The notes below the pieces were generated by a model that saw only the letters and a program-made list of their open reading frames with translations, ran no database searches and had not been told where the DNA came from. Below, one piece after another: positions 1 through 7,892 of a stretch of DNA of 64,000 bases (its first letter is position 1; each line of letters starts with the position of its first letter). Source of the DNA: an uncultured Litoreibacter sp. (GTDB lineage: Bacteria; Pseudomonadota; Alphaproteobacteria; Rhodobacterales; Rhodobacteraceae); contig CANLUY010000001.1 of the NCBI GenBank assembly GCA_947494435.1, positions 62,001 through 126,000 on the forward strand. Reading direction: 5' to 3'. The translations under genes were made by a program, and so were the position numbers.

Positions 1-122
1 GTGCTTTTGGTGCCATCATGGACTGGAATGACCGTCGTATGACTCGTAAGGCACTGAGTGCTTTAACTGCACGCGAACTTGAAGATATCGGATTGAACCG
101 AGGCGACATCACAAACATCTGA
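1..122 (+). CDS. DUF1127 family small protein, 5' end outside window
   Basis: The frame enters the window already open (codons counted from position 3) and stops at TGA 120-122, so only the last 39 residues are visible. They contain MDWNDRRMTRKALSAL and LEDIGLNRGDI, the arginine-rich helix and the 'LxDIGLxRxDI' ending that mark short DUF1127 (YjiS-like) proteins. Family members are about 45-75 residues, so little is missing upstream. Some alphaproteobacterial DUF1127 proteins bind RNA and affect RNA turnover; that role here is inferred from the family only. A strong terminator follows 21 bases after the stop, so this is the end of a transcript. Confidence 0.8.
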   Translation, partial: AFGAIMDWNDRRMTRKALSALTARELEDIGLNRGDITNI

Positions 123-143
123 TATTCATTCGGATCAAAGATG

Positions 144-175
144 AAAGCCACGCTGTCTAGCGTGGCTTTTTTTTT
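144..175 (+). terminator. Rho-independent terminator after the DUF1127 gene
   Basis: An 11-bp perfect stem (AAAGCCACGCT, 144-154, pairing with AGCGTGGCTTT, 159-169) has a 4-base loop and a run of nine T at 167-175. It ends the DUF1127 transcript. The gene on the other strand stops at 179 and may use the same hairpin, although the A/T tract favours the plus strand. Confidence 0.93.
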
Positions 176-178
176 CGA

Positions 179-532
179 CTAACGGAGGAAGTTACCCACG
201 ACATTTGCGATGGCTTGGGTCGCCGGATCAACATCAAGCAAGAACGCAGTCGTGACTTCTACGGCCCCACCTGTCTTTAATGCTTCCAACCGGCCGAGGT
301 ATTCCGTTTCACCAATTTCGGCCAAAACGAACCCTTTAAAGGCGACAAACAAAAACCCAGCAACGAGGAGCGTCTTAACCGGAAACAGTCCACGCTTCCT
401 CAGATCTGTCTTAACGACATCCACAACAAGCCCATCCTCCCGCACGCGTTTCTCAACGCGTTTTGCGGGGTTTGACTTCTGCTTTAGCGCGTCCAAGCGC
501 TTATCAAATCGTTCTTTATTGACGTCTGTCAA
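179..532 (-). CDS. Hypothetical protein with one membrane segment
   Basis: This is a 117-residue protein I do not recognise. Its N-terminal half (about residues 1-48) is very rich in Lys, Arg, Asp and Glu and looks cytoplasmic. A single hydrophobic segment follows (PVKTLLVAGFLFVAFKGFVL, about residues 51-70), and the remainder is mildly acidic. The start appears to be TTG at 532, with GAGG seven bases upstream on the coding strand. It stands alone between the terminator at 144-175 and prmA. Nothing in the sequence gives a function; it could be a small inner-membrane anchor protein. Codon use resembles its neighbours, so I see no sign of recent transfer. Confidence 0.6.
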   Translation of the reverse strand: MTDVNKERFDKRLDALKQKSNPAKRVEKRVREDGLVVDVVKTDLRKRGLFPVKTLLVAGFLFVAFKGFVLAEIGETEYLGRLEALKTGGAVEVTTAFLLDVDPATQAIANVVGNFLR

Positions 533-610
533 CGGTCTGCCTCGTGCTAGTTAATCCTTTGCACTCACACTACGTATACGCAAATACCTTTTGAAAACCT
601 AATCAAATCA

Positions 611-1480
611 CTAACAAAGTGTTAATCTTAAGGCAGTCCATTCGCCAATGTCACGTCTTTGCGACAGTTTGAACCCCTGAGCCTCATAGGCTGTGACCAC
701 TTCGTCACCTTGCTCAACCAACAATCCCGACAAAATTATCGTTCCCCCGGTTGCGGTGTATTTCGCCATATCAGGCGCCAATGCCAAGAGGGGTGGCTTC
801 AAAATATTTGCAAAAATCAAATCAAATGGTGCGGTCTTTTGAAGTGTGGGATGATCGAAGCCAGTTGCTTCCACACAGATCACCTGCCCCTCCATATCGT
901 TTGCTTTGAGATTTGCTTCCGCCACATCGACAGCGACCGGATCAATGTCACTGGCGATGACATTCTTGTTCCAGACGGAGGCGGCAGCCATGGCAAGCAC
1001 TGCGGTGCCACACCCAATGTCAGCGCAGTTTTCTGCGACTTTGCCTTCGGCAATGTAGTCTTCAAATGCCAGCAGACACCCCAACGTCGTTCCATGATGA
1101 CCTGTTCCAAAGGCCATCGCTGCCTCGATCAGAAGGTTTACGCGCCCCTCGCGCACCTTGTCGGCATCATGACTTCCATACACAAAGAATCGACCAGCTT
1201 CGACGGGGGGTAGCTCGCGCCGCACATGCGCAACCCAGTCTTGGTCCGGCACTTCCGAAACCACGAAGGGTTTCGCATTATGTGCAGCCGCCAGCAGCGC
1301 CAATGCGATGTCATCGGGTGTTTCAAGAAAATAACCGCCGACCTCCCAATAGCCTGACCCGTCTTCCACCTCGAACACGCCAACACCTGTCGGTGCCGGG
1401 TCAAGAGTTTCCAGAGCATCCCCTAATGCCTGGGCAGGCGCTTCGCCCATCAAGGTTGTCAGCGCAGTGAATGTCGGCAT
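611..1480 (-). CDS. prmA: Ribosomal protein L11 methyltransferase
   Basis: PrmA transfers methyl groups from S-adenosylmethionine to amino groups of ribosomal protein L11 in the cytoplasm. The 289-residue protein has the usual two parts. The N-terminal substrate-recognition domain runs to about residue 115. The Rossmann-type methyltransferase domain follows, with AFGTGHHGTT (123-132), the SAM-binding loop DIGCGTAVLAMAA (from 154) and the motif FANILKPPL at about 223. Length matches the family. The start is ATG 1480, preceded by AGGA. It reads toward the small membrane protein and is about 55 bases downstream of the msrA stop on the same strand, so the two may be co-transcribed. I see no oddities. 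Confidence 0.95.
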   Translation of the reverse strand: MPTFTALTTLMGEAPAQALGDALETLDPAPTGVGVFEVEDGSGYWEVGGYFLETPDDIALALLAAAHNAKPFVVSEVPDQDWVAHVRRELPPVEAGRFFVYGSHDADKVREGRVNLLIEAAMAFGTGHHGTTLGCLLAFEDYIAEGKVAENCADIGCGTAVLAMAAASVWNKNVIASDIDPVAVDVAEANLKANDMEGQVICVEATGFDHPTLQKTAPFDLIFANILKPPLLALAPDMAKYTATGGTIILSGLLVEQGDEVVTAYEAQGFKLSQRRDIGEWTALRLTLC

Positions 1481-1536
1481 GGTATCCTCGCGAACTAGTC
1501 TATCGCAGCCCTAGGCAACCTTGCCGAAAGGGTCAA

Positions 1537-2190
1537 CTAACTGACGCCCGTACCAATAGGACAGGTCACGCCAGTGCCGCCAATACCACAATAGCCAGCC
1601 GGATTCTTAGCGAGGTACTGTTGATGGTACTCTTCCGCAAAGAAAAACTTAGGCGCGTCGACAATTTCTGTCGTAATCGGGCCGTAGCCAGCGGCACTCA
1701 ACCGAGGGGCGAATGTGGTCTTGCTGGCCTCTGCCGCTCGCTTCTGCTCATCATTATAGACGTAAATGCCAGAGCGATATTGGGTCCCCATATCGTTGCC
1801 TTGCCGCATACCTTGGGTCGGGTCATGACCTTCCCAGAATATCTGAAGCAGCTCTTCAAAGCTGACGCGAGAAGGATCGTAGACAACGCGCACGACTTCG
1901 TTGTGACCTGTTTGACCTGTGCAAACCTCTTCATAGGTAGCGTTCGGTGTGAAGCCACCTGCGTAGCCGACCATCGTGGAATAGACACCGTCCACCTTCC
2001 AAAACATCCGCTCCACGCCCCAAAAGCATCCCATCCCGAACATGGCCTCTTCATGACCTGTCGGGACATCGAGAGTTAGAGGATTTCCGTTCACAAAATG
2101 CGTTTGAGCAGTTGCAATTGCCATCTCACGCCCCGCCAAAGCAGTTGCAGGGGTGACCATTTCAACTTTTTTTCGAGTGAATCCGAACAT
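1537..2190 (-). CDS. msrA: Peptide methionine-(S)-S-oxide reductase MsrA
   Basis: MsrA reduces methionine-S-sulfoxide in oxidised proteins, using thioredoxin for recycling. The 217-residue protein contains the catalytic motif GCFWG at residues 54-58 (nucleophile Cys55) and the conserved VGYAGG, TGHNEVV and [12 protein letters not shown] blocks. Cysteines in the tail ([12 protein letters not shown]) are in the right place to act as resolving residues. The start is ATG 2190 with a good GGAG eight bases upstream. About 50 N-terminal residues precede the catalytic motif and contain no clear export signal, so the enzyme is probably cytoplasmic. The family assignment is firm. Confidence 0.96.
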   Translation of the reverse strand: MFGFTRKKVEMVTPATALAGREMAIATAQTHFVNGNPLTLDVPTGHEEAMFGMGCFWGVERMFWKVDGVYSTMVGYAGGFTPNATYEEVCTGQTGHNEVVRVVYDPSRVSFEELLQIFWEGHDPTQGMRQGNDMGTQYRSGIYVYNDEQKRAAEASKTTFAPRLSAAGYGPITTEIVDAPKFFFAEEYHQQYLAKNPAGYCGIGGTGVTCPIGTGVS

Positions 2191-2243
2191 GTGCGGTGCT
2201 CCTTCTAAAGCTGATTGAGATATATGCTGGATCGCGCATTTGT

Positions 2244-3497
2244 CTACTCGGCCGGTGCCGCACGTTTCTGTGAGAAAATCGTCTCGCTACCCGGCTCCGG
2301 ATGACGTGGAATGAGCAACGACAACAGCAGTGACGTTACGGCCATCCCAGCAGCCAGAACAAAGACACTAATTTGGCTGACGATCCAAAGATAACCAAGC
2401 AGCGCAGGCAAAAAAACAGCTGCGATATGATTAATCGTGAACGCGACGGCAGCAGTCGGTGCAATATCGCGCGGGTCTGCGATTTTCTGAAAGTAGGTCT
2501 TGATCGCAAAGGCCATCGAGAAAAAGAGGTGATTAAGCACATACAGAGCCGCACCGACAGCAACGCCCCAGCCAAAATAGTAGATACCACCATAGGCCAA
2601 GAAAACGAGGCTCAAACCACTATACTCTATGACAAGCATGTTGCGTTCTCCGTAGCGGTGGATTGCTTTCCCGATCAATGGAGCGAAGACCATGTTGGCA
2701 ACGTAATTAATCAAAAAAAGCGACGTCACTTCGTGCACTTCAAAGCCGAAATGCTCAACCATCATAAACGCGGCAAAGACCATAAAAATCTGGCGGCGCG
2801 CGCCTGAGACGAACTGCAGCGCGTAGTAAAGCCAATATCGCTTTCGCAAGATCATCTTCTTTAATTGCGGCTCAGGCGCCTCGAATTGCGGGAAATACAT
2901 CAGAGCAAAGAGCGCGATAATTACAGTCAGCCCACCTGAGGTCATGTAGACAAACTCATAGCTCAAATCGAATGTCTTCCAGGTTAGCACCAATGCGCCA
3001 TAGGCTAAGAGTGATGCAAACGAACCAACGGCTGTCAGCCATCCCAAAACCTGTGGGGCCTTGTCTTTTTCGATCCATTGCAACTGCAAAGACTGATTAA
3101 CCGTCTCGTAGTAATGAAACCCAATCGAAGACAGCAAAGTCAAAACCAGAATGCCACCAAAGCTCGGGAAATACGCCGTAAGAGCTGTCGCACCACCGAG
3201 CAAGACCAACGAGACTAATCCAAGAATTTGTTCTCTTACCAAAATGATCAAAAAGATCACGCCGATGGCCAGAAAGCCCGGAATTTCTCGTATTGTGTGA
3301 AGCCAGCCGATTTCGACACCGGTAAAGGACGCTGCTTCAACAACGAAGTTGTTCAAAAGTGCGGCCCAAGTTGCAAACGCAATGGGCATCGCAAAGGCCA
3401 TGAGACATAACAAAAAAACAGGCTGCCGGTGAAACGGCAGCTTTCTAGCATCCGCCAGATCAATCTGTTTGAGGGTATCGCCTATGGCCATAGCCAA
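2244..3497 (-). CDS. Major facilitator superfamily transporter
   Basis: This 417-residue protein is hydrophobic throughout, with about twelve membrane segments, as expected for the major facilitator superfamily. Its N-terminus places a charged stretch before the first helix ([20 protein letters not shown]). A basic loop near the middle ([15 protein letters not shown]) divides two six-helix halves. The substrate cannot be read from sequence. The start is either TTG 3497, which has GAGG eight bases upstream, or ATG 3491, whose Shine-Dalgarno spacing is long; the choice changes only two residues. It is on the same strand as msrA but 53 bases upstream of it. Export or uptake of a small metabolite is the most that can be said. 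Confidence 0.8.
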   Translation of the reverse strand: MAMAIGDTLKQIDLADARKLPFHRQPVFLLCLMAFAMPIAFATWAALLNNFVVEAASFTGVEIGWLHTIREIPGFLAIGVIFLIILVREQILGLVSLVLLGGATALTAYFPSFGGILVLTLLSSIGFHYYETVNQSLQLQWIEKDKAPQVLGWLTAVGSFASLLAYGALVLTWKTFDLSYEFVYMTSGGLTVIIALFALMYFPQFEAPEPQLKKMILRKRYWLYYALQFVSGARRQIFMVFAAFMMVEHFGFEVHEVTSLFLINYVANMVFAPLIGKAIHRYGERNMLVIEYSGLSLVFLAYGGIYYFGWGVAVGAALYVLNHLFFSMAFAIKTYFQKIADPRDIAPTAAVAFTINHIAAVFLPALLGYLWIVSQISVFVLAAGMAVTSLLLSLLIPRHPEPGSETIFSQKRAAPAE

Positions 3498-3560
3498 CCG
3501 TTACGCCTCTCTCCAAGGAATAGCGAGAGAAAACACATCGGGCCTGTCGCTCAGGCAGCG

Positions 3561-3872
3561 CTAGAAGCGTTCGGCTCTCAGCACTTTAGCATCTGTGACG
3601 TTGACCACACCGATATGCCGGGTGAGGACCGCCAAAACGGCTTCCAGCAGCCCGTCCAAGCGCTCTTCACGGATCAGACAAACGACCGCCGACATCCCGT
3701 CAGCGCGACCGACCGTTCCTTGACGGGACCAGTGGCCTGAACGACCGGACCCCCCTTTTACAGGCAGTACAGAGTATCCGGTGACACCTTCTTTGGTCAG
3801 AAGCTCTGTCAAGCGGCGCTCCATGATCGATTCAATGATTATTTCTACGCGTTTGGCGTCATGCATTTCCAT
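3561..3872 (-). CDS. PII-like signalling protein, SbtB type
   Basis: This 103-residue protein has the alternating strand-helix pattern of PII regulators: KRVEIIIESIMERRLTELLTKEG, then a glycine- and serine-rich loop GGSGRSGHW in the T-loop position, then MSAVVCLI and LTRHIGVVNVTDAKVL. It lacks the classic uridylylated tyrosine and the cysteine-containing C-terminal loop of some cyanobacterial SbtB proteins. The start ATG 3872 is set by GGGAGGA seven to eight bases upstream; that Shine-Dalgarno overlaps the stop of the permease gene before it. Coupling to an SbtA-family permease strongly suggests it gates that transporter in response to adenine nucleotides. The ligand is inferred from the family, not seen. 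Confidence 0.85.
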   Translation of the reverse strand: MEMHDAKRVEIIIESIMERRLTELLTKEGVTGYSVLPVKGGSGRSGHWSRQGTVGRADGMSAVVCLIREERLDGLLEAVLAVLTRHIGVVNVTDAKVLRAERF

Positions 3873-3876
3873 TGGT

Positions 3877-4857
3877 TCATCCTCCCAATAATGATTGCGC
3901 GACAGCAACATAAAGCGGAATGCCAATCGTCAAATTGAACGGGAACGTAATTCCCAGTGACAGCGTCAAGTAAACGGCCGGATTTGCTTCGGGCAAAGCC
4001 ACACGCATCGCTGCAGGGACCGCAATGTAGGATGCCGAGGCTGACAAAACCATCATCAACACCACGCCGCCTGTCGACAACCCAAGCAGCGCGCCCGCCA
4101 GAAGGCCAAAGCTTCCACCAATAACAGGCATCAAAAGACCGAATGCCACAACAGCACCATTCAACGTTCCGCGGGCATTTCTTAAGCCGCGTCCCGCCAC
4201 CAGTCCCATATCCAACAAGAACAGACATAAGACGCCTTTGAAGGGCGCAGTAATGAACGCGTCAATTTCCGCTTTGCCTTCAGCGCCAGTGACCCACCCG
4301 ATCAAGAACGCACCAACCAAAAGCACGATAGAGCCGTTGAGTAAGATCTCCCGAAGCAACTCTGCGCTCATGCCGCCGCCACCAGGCGTGCTGCGTGACA
4401 CCAACCATAAAGCCGCGACAATCGCTGGCGCTTCCATGGCGGCGGCGACGGCCACCATGTAGCCCTCAGAGCTGATGCCCTGCGCATCCAGTACCGAGGT
4501 TGCCGCCACAAATGTGACAATTGAAATTGACCCATAATGCGCAGCAACAGCCGCCGCATCCAATGCGCTCAAACGCGTCATAACTCTGAGCAATGCGTAA
4601 GCAACGAACGGCAGCGCGGCGGACAGAACAGTACCAGCGATCAATGAACCTACCAGTTGCGCATCTACACCGTGCCCTGCAACGCTTGCTCCGCCTTTGA
4701 AACCAATCGCGAAAAGCAGGTAAAGCGACATGCCCTTCGCGATCGCCTCTGGGAAGTTCAGGTCTGAGCGCGCAAGAGCCGCAGCGACCCCCAAGGCGAA
4801 AGACAAGATTATCGGCGATAAAAGATTTGCAGCGGCCAGTTCAAATATAGAAGTCAT
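3877..4857 (-). CDS. SbtA-family sodium-dependent bicarbonate permease
   Basis: This 326-residue inner-membrane protein has about ten hydrophobic segments in two similar halves. The pattern is that of SbtA-family permeases (formerly DUF897), with phrases such as LNFPEAIAKGMSLYLLFAIG, FKGGASVAGHGV, AAHYGSISIVTF and AMEAPAIVAALWLV. Characterised cyanobacterial members co-transport Na+ and bicarbonate. Identification rests on these blocks and on the SbtB-like gene that starts four bases after its stop. A bicarbonate role in this organism is therefore inferred and could serve anaplerotic carboxylation or pH balance. The family also includes proteins of untested substrate. It is divergent from the SDR gene starting at 4929. 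Confidence 0.87.
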   Translation of the reverse strand: MTSIFELAAANLLSPIILSFALGVAAALARSDLNFPEAIAKGMSLYLLFAIGFKGGASVAGHGVDAQLVGSLIAGTVLSAALPFVAYALLRVMTRLSALDAAAVAAHYGSISIVTFVAATSVLDAQGISSEGYMVAVAAAMEAPAIVAALWLVSRSTPGGGGMSAELLREILLNGSIVLLVGAFLIGWVTGAEGKAEIDAFITAPFKGVLCLFLLDMGLVAGRGLRNARGTLNGAVVAFGLLMPVIGGSFGLLAGALLGLSTGGVVLMMVLSASASYIAVPAAMRVALPEANPAVYLTLSLGITFPFNLTIGIPLYVAVAQSLLGG

Positions 4858-4928
4858 TGCGTCCCCGCACCACCACTTTACACTACGGCAACTCCTAACA
4901 GTACACCGGCAAAATTCAAGGATAAGAC

Positions 4929-5702
4929 ATGTCGCACCTTAGTGGAAAAACCGCACTCATTACAGGCGCAAGCCGGGGCATTGGTGAGGCGACCGCACGC
5001 CACTTCGCCAAGCACGGTGCACAAGTTGTTTTGGCTGCGCGCAGCCTGGCCGAGGTCGAACGGATTGCAAGTGAGATCGTTGACGCTGGTGGCAAAGCTG
5101 TGGGTGTTGGATGTGATGTGGCGTGGCATCACGATGTCCAATCCGCCGTTCAGACAGTAATAGATACGTTTGGCGGCATCGATATCCTGATCAATAATGC
5201 AGGTCTGATTGATCCGATTGCCCGGATCACCGATGCCGACCCTGATGAATGGGGTTTGATCGTCGACGTGAATCTCAAAGGCGTGTTTTACGGCTATCAC
5301 GCTGCATTGCCACACATGCAATCGCAAGGCGGTGGCACGATTATAAACATTTCTTCCGGCGCCGCGACAAACGCTTTGGAAGGTTGGAGCCACTACTGCG
5401 CGACCAAGGCTGGTGTTCTGGCTCTCACCAAATGCGGCCACAAGGAAATGGCGGAGCACGGTATCCGCGTCATGGGCCTGAGCCCGGGGACCGTCGCAAC
5501 TGAGATGCAAGTGCAAATCAAAGACAGCGGCATCAACCCTGTCAGCCAAATGGACCCGGACGCTCACATCCCTGCTGAGTGGGTCGCCCAAGGCTTAGCC
5601 TACCTGTGCGGTCCCGGTGGCGATGAATGGCAGGGCCAAGACTTTTCGATGAAGACGGATGAAGGGCGTGCCGCATTAAACCTACCGCTGGTTGGCCGCT
5701 AG
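4929..5702 (+). CDS. Short-chain dehydrogenase/reductase (SDR)
   Basis: A classical NAD(P)-dependent short-chain dehydrogenase of 257 residues. It has the nucleotide-binding motif TGASRGIG (12-19), NNAG (89-92), catalytic serine in the IISS-type strand (about 142) and the Tyr156-x-x-x-Lys160 pair in YCATK, followed by LSPGTVATEM. The length is standard. Asp/Arg at the end of strand 2 (AARSL) hints at NADP preference, but this is weak evidence. The substrate is unknown. It is monocistronic by context: divergent from the SbtA gene and convergent with the following hypothetical gene, sharing CTAG at 5699-5702 with it. It could act on a sugar, a ketoacyl group or a steroid-like alcohol. Confidence 0.88.
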   Translation: MSHLSGKTALITGASRGIGEATARHFAKHGAQVVLAARSLAEVERIASEIVDAGGKAVGVGCDVAWHHDVQSAVQTVIDTFGGIDILINNAGLIDPIARITDADPDEWGLIVDVNLKGVFYGYHAALPHMQSQGGGTIINISSGAATNALEGWSHYCATKAGVLALTKCGHKEMAEHGIRVMGLSPGTVATEMQVQIKDSGINPVSQMDPDAHIPAEWVAQGLAYLCGPGGDEWQGQDFSMKTDEGRAALNLPLVGR

Positions 5703-6862
5703 CTATTGTTTTCACGAGCGAATTTTTCGATCGTCATCCTATCTTGCGCAGGTATCCCACCAAAGAGGCGCTGAAACACTCTGCGCTTCGGTTCAATAAG
5801 TTGTGGCCTTTCGAGAGGTCCAGAGATGGTAACTCGCGATTGCCTTCCCTGCGGTAACAGTGACGGAGATGGCCTGTTAGTGGCCTGTCGTGCAGTGAGT
5901 AACCTGCGTGAAATCTGGCTATTTGCGATAGCCGCACGGTTTTCCGGCGCGAGCTGAGGCCTCAGACTGCGCGAGGGCGCTGCTCGGCTGGCGGTCACAC
6001 CGACAACAACCGGTTCAATATTTACTTCTATAGATGGAGCTGCTGTCACAGCTGGATCGCTATCTACTTCTGGTTCTGCCTTCTCGAAACGTTCAGGAAC
6101 GGTTGTTAAGATGACCGGGGCGGCTTCTACATTATTGAATCGGACACGAACAAAACTTGGGCGCAGTTGCACCGGCGAAAGTTGTGACGGTCTGTGGAGT
6201 TGGGAAGAAAGCAGAACCGGGTTTCTCAATTCGGAAATGTTCGGCAATTCAACGAAGGACGGCTCGCGCTTAAGTGGTTGAACAGGAATGTGTTGGAATA
6301 CCAGGATTCTCGGCTCTACAAGTTGCACGTGCGCCAAATTATCTGGCTGCGTCCACCGCACGGCCACATCAATTTGGCTGTCTATGTGTTGGAATGCAGA
6401 GACTGCTTCGCCTTCGACAGCAATACTGAGCGGCGCAGATGTTAAGACGTCATGCGGCGCGCGATCCAAGGCTTCCTCAAGTATTGCCAGCGGAACAGTG
6501 ATGGATGACTGAGCAGATGTTTCGTCAACGCGCTGTGCAACAATAATTTCGCCAATATCCTGATCCGTAGCCGGCATCGCAATATAGAGCGAGGCCAAGC
6601 CTACCGCACCCAATAAGGCAAACATGGCGAGCCGACGTAAGTGGCCTGTCGGTTTTGCTGGCGGCATTACCGCGGCTGATGCCCGCACAGGCTCGGCAGG
6701 TCCTACCGCAATTGCCGCGCCCAGATGTCGGCGCGCTGTCTCGTCCGGGGTGCTTTCAAGACGAAGCGGAAGACCTCTAACGCAGTCGCTGTTGAAAGCC
6801 TCAATTTTTTGGGTGGTGGATATCAAACTTCGCGCCGCCACATCTCCAGATTTGCTAACCAT
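5699..6862 (-). CDS. Hypothetical single-pass membrane protein with long proline-rich exterior
   Basis: I do not recognise this 387-residue protein. A cytoplasmic N-terminal part of about 80 residues is followed by one hydrophobic segment (LAMFALLGAVGLASLYIAM), then about 290 residues rich in Pro, Val, Ser, Arg and Glu with no obvious fold. That tail repeatedly shows short V/I-E-P-R phrases and is probably periplasmic and disordered. The C-terminus turns basic (RRVFQRLFGG) and ends DRMTIEKFARENNS. The start ATG 6862 has AGGA seven bases upstream; an in-frame start upstream lacks support. Its topology is like envelope or divisome linker proteins, but that is only an analogy. The last four bases overlap the convergent SDR gene. 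Confidence 0.65.
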   Translation of the reverse strand: MVSKSGDVAARSLISTTQKIEAFNSDCVRGLPLRLESTPDETARRHLGAAIAVGPAEPVRASAAVMPPAKPTGHLRRLAMFALLGAVGLASLYIAMPATDQDIGEIIVAQRVDETSAQSSITVPLAILEEALDRAPHDVLTSAPLSIAVEGEAVSAFQHIDSQIDVAVRWTQPDNLAHVQLVEPRILVFQHIPVQPLKREPSFVELPNISELRNPVLLSSQLHRPSQLSPVQLRPSFVRVRFNNVEAAPVILTTVPERFEKAEPEVDSDPAVTAAPSIEVNIEPVVVGVTASRAAPSRSLRPQLAPENRAAIANSQISRRLLTARQATNRPSPSLLPQGRQSRVTISGPLERPQLIEPKRRVFQRLFGGIPAQDRMTIEKFARENNS

Positions 6863-6990
6863 TGCGTCATTCCTGATCACAAACATCAAACACACGAGGA
6901 AATAGACGGGCGGAGCCTTCTTTCCTCAACATTTAGTATCGGTCAGCAGAAATGGGATGTCCAGCGTCAAGTTACCCCAAGGTAAACCAC

Positions 6991-7020
6991 AAAAAAGGCC
7001 GCCCAAAACGGGCGGCCTTT
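6991..7020 (-). terminator. Rho-independent terminator of rpsD
   Basis: An 11-bp stem (AAAGGCCGCCC, 6994-7004, pairing with GGGCGGCCTTT, 7010-7020) with a 5-base loop. On the minus strand it is followed by a T run at 6996-6991. It lies 22 bases past the rpsD stop. The plus strand also reads a short T run, so it could work in both directions. Confidence 0.93.
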
Positions 7021-7042
7021 TGAAAACATTTGATCGGCGCGA

Positions 7043-7663
7043 TTAGTTTTGCGCGTAATATTCGATGACGAGGTTTGGTTCCATCATGACAGGGTATGGC
7101 ACATCGCCAAGGCCCGGTGTGCGGATGAACGTCGCGGTCATCTTGGAGTGATCTGCCTCGATATATTCCGGAACGTCCCGCTCAGCCAATTGAACTGCTT
7201 CAAGAACCGCAACGTTCTGCTTGGAACGATCACGAACCTCAATCACGTCACCTTCTTTGACGCGGTAAGACGGGATGTTCACTTTCTTACCATTCACGCG
7301 CACGTGGCCATGGTTCACGAACTGGCGGGCTGCAAACACAGTCGGCACGAATTTCGCGCGGTAAACAACAGCATCCAGACGACGCTCAAGCAGACCGATG
7401 AGGTTCTCACCTGTGTCGCCTTTAACACGAGCCGCTTCGATGTAGATGCGTTTGAACTGTTTTTCAGTCAGGTCGCCATAGTAGCCTTTCAGCTTCTGCT
7501 TGGCGCGCAGCTGGAGACCGAAGTCAGACAATTTGCCCTTGCGGCGCTGACCGTGCTGGCCGGGGCCGTATTCACGACGATTAACTGGGGATTTCGGACG
7601 ACCCCAGATGTTTTCACCCATCCGGCGGTCAATTTTGTATTTGGCAGCAGTACGTTTCGTCAC
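7043..7663 (-). CDS. rpsD: 30S ribosomal protein S4
   Basis: S4 binds 16S rRNA early in small-subunit assembly and, in many bacteria, represses its own translation. The 206-residue protein starts [21 protein letters not shown] and contains [20 protein letters not shown], the S4 domain [20 protein letters not shown] and the family ending VIEYYAQN. Length matches alphaproteobacterial S4. The start codon is GTG at 7663 with GGAG eight bases upstream. It is transcribed alone, with its own promoter (7772-7799), a leader hairpin (7708-7725) and a terminator (6991-7020). Placement away from the main ribosomal protein clusters is usual in this group. Confidence 0.99.
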   Translation of the reverse strand: MTKRTAAKYKIDRRMGENIWGRPKSPVNRREYGPGQHGQRRKGKLSDFGLQLRAKQKLKGYYGDLTEKQFKRIYIEAARVKGDTGENLIGLLERRLDAVVYRAKFVPTVFAARQFVNHGHVRVNGKKVNIPSYRVKEGDVIEVRDRSKQNVAVLEAVQLAERDVPEYIEADHSKMTATFIRTPGLGDVPYPVMMEPNLVIEYYAQN

Positions 7664-7707
7664 TTGCTGATCTCCTTCGTTTTAGGTTTCGAAGGGCGTT
7701 GTCCTCT

Positions 7708-7725
7708 TCCCGGATTTTGCCGGGA
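7708..7725 (-). promoter_or_regulatory. Leader hairpin upstream of rpsD
   Basis: On the rpsD transcript, TCCCGG and CCGGGA (7725-7720 and 7713-7708) pair around a 6-base A/T-rich loop. The hairpin lies about 45 bases before the GTG start and inside the roughly 100-base leader predicted from the promoter. It has no T run, so it is not a terminator. Because S4 often binds its own mRNA leader, this is a candidate autoregulatory element; no homologous S4 leader motif was matched. Confidence 0.5.
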
Positions 7726-7771
7726 TGACAGGGTTCCCCTTGCGAGGTCCACCAACACCAATGAAACGCGG

Positions 7772-7799
7772 CTTATAAGCCTGTCTTTCGGGGAGTCAA
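7772..7799 (-). promoter_or_regulatory. rpsD: Sigma-70 type promoter for rpsD
   Basis: On the minus strand, TTGACT (7799-7794) and TATAAG (7777-7772) are separated by 16 bases. The -10 lies within the perfect palindrome GGCTTATAAGCC. The expected start of transcription is near 7765, about 100 bases before the rpsD GTG. The match to consensus is strong for this group. Confidence 0.75.
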
Positions 7800-7892
7800 C
7801 GGGCATTATATGAAAAGGAGCGTCGCTGATTTTTGAAGCACAAAGCCATGTGCATCGACGCGATGGCGTTTGCCCCACCCCACGAGGTCCGA

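Noticed and set aside
4878-5591. Minus-strand open frame opposite the SDR gene
   Set aside because: The SDR motifs on the plus strand are complete; the opposite reading is a shadow.
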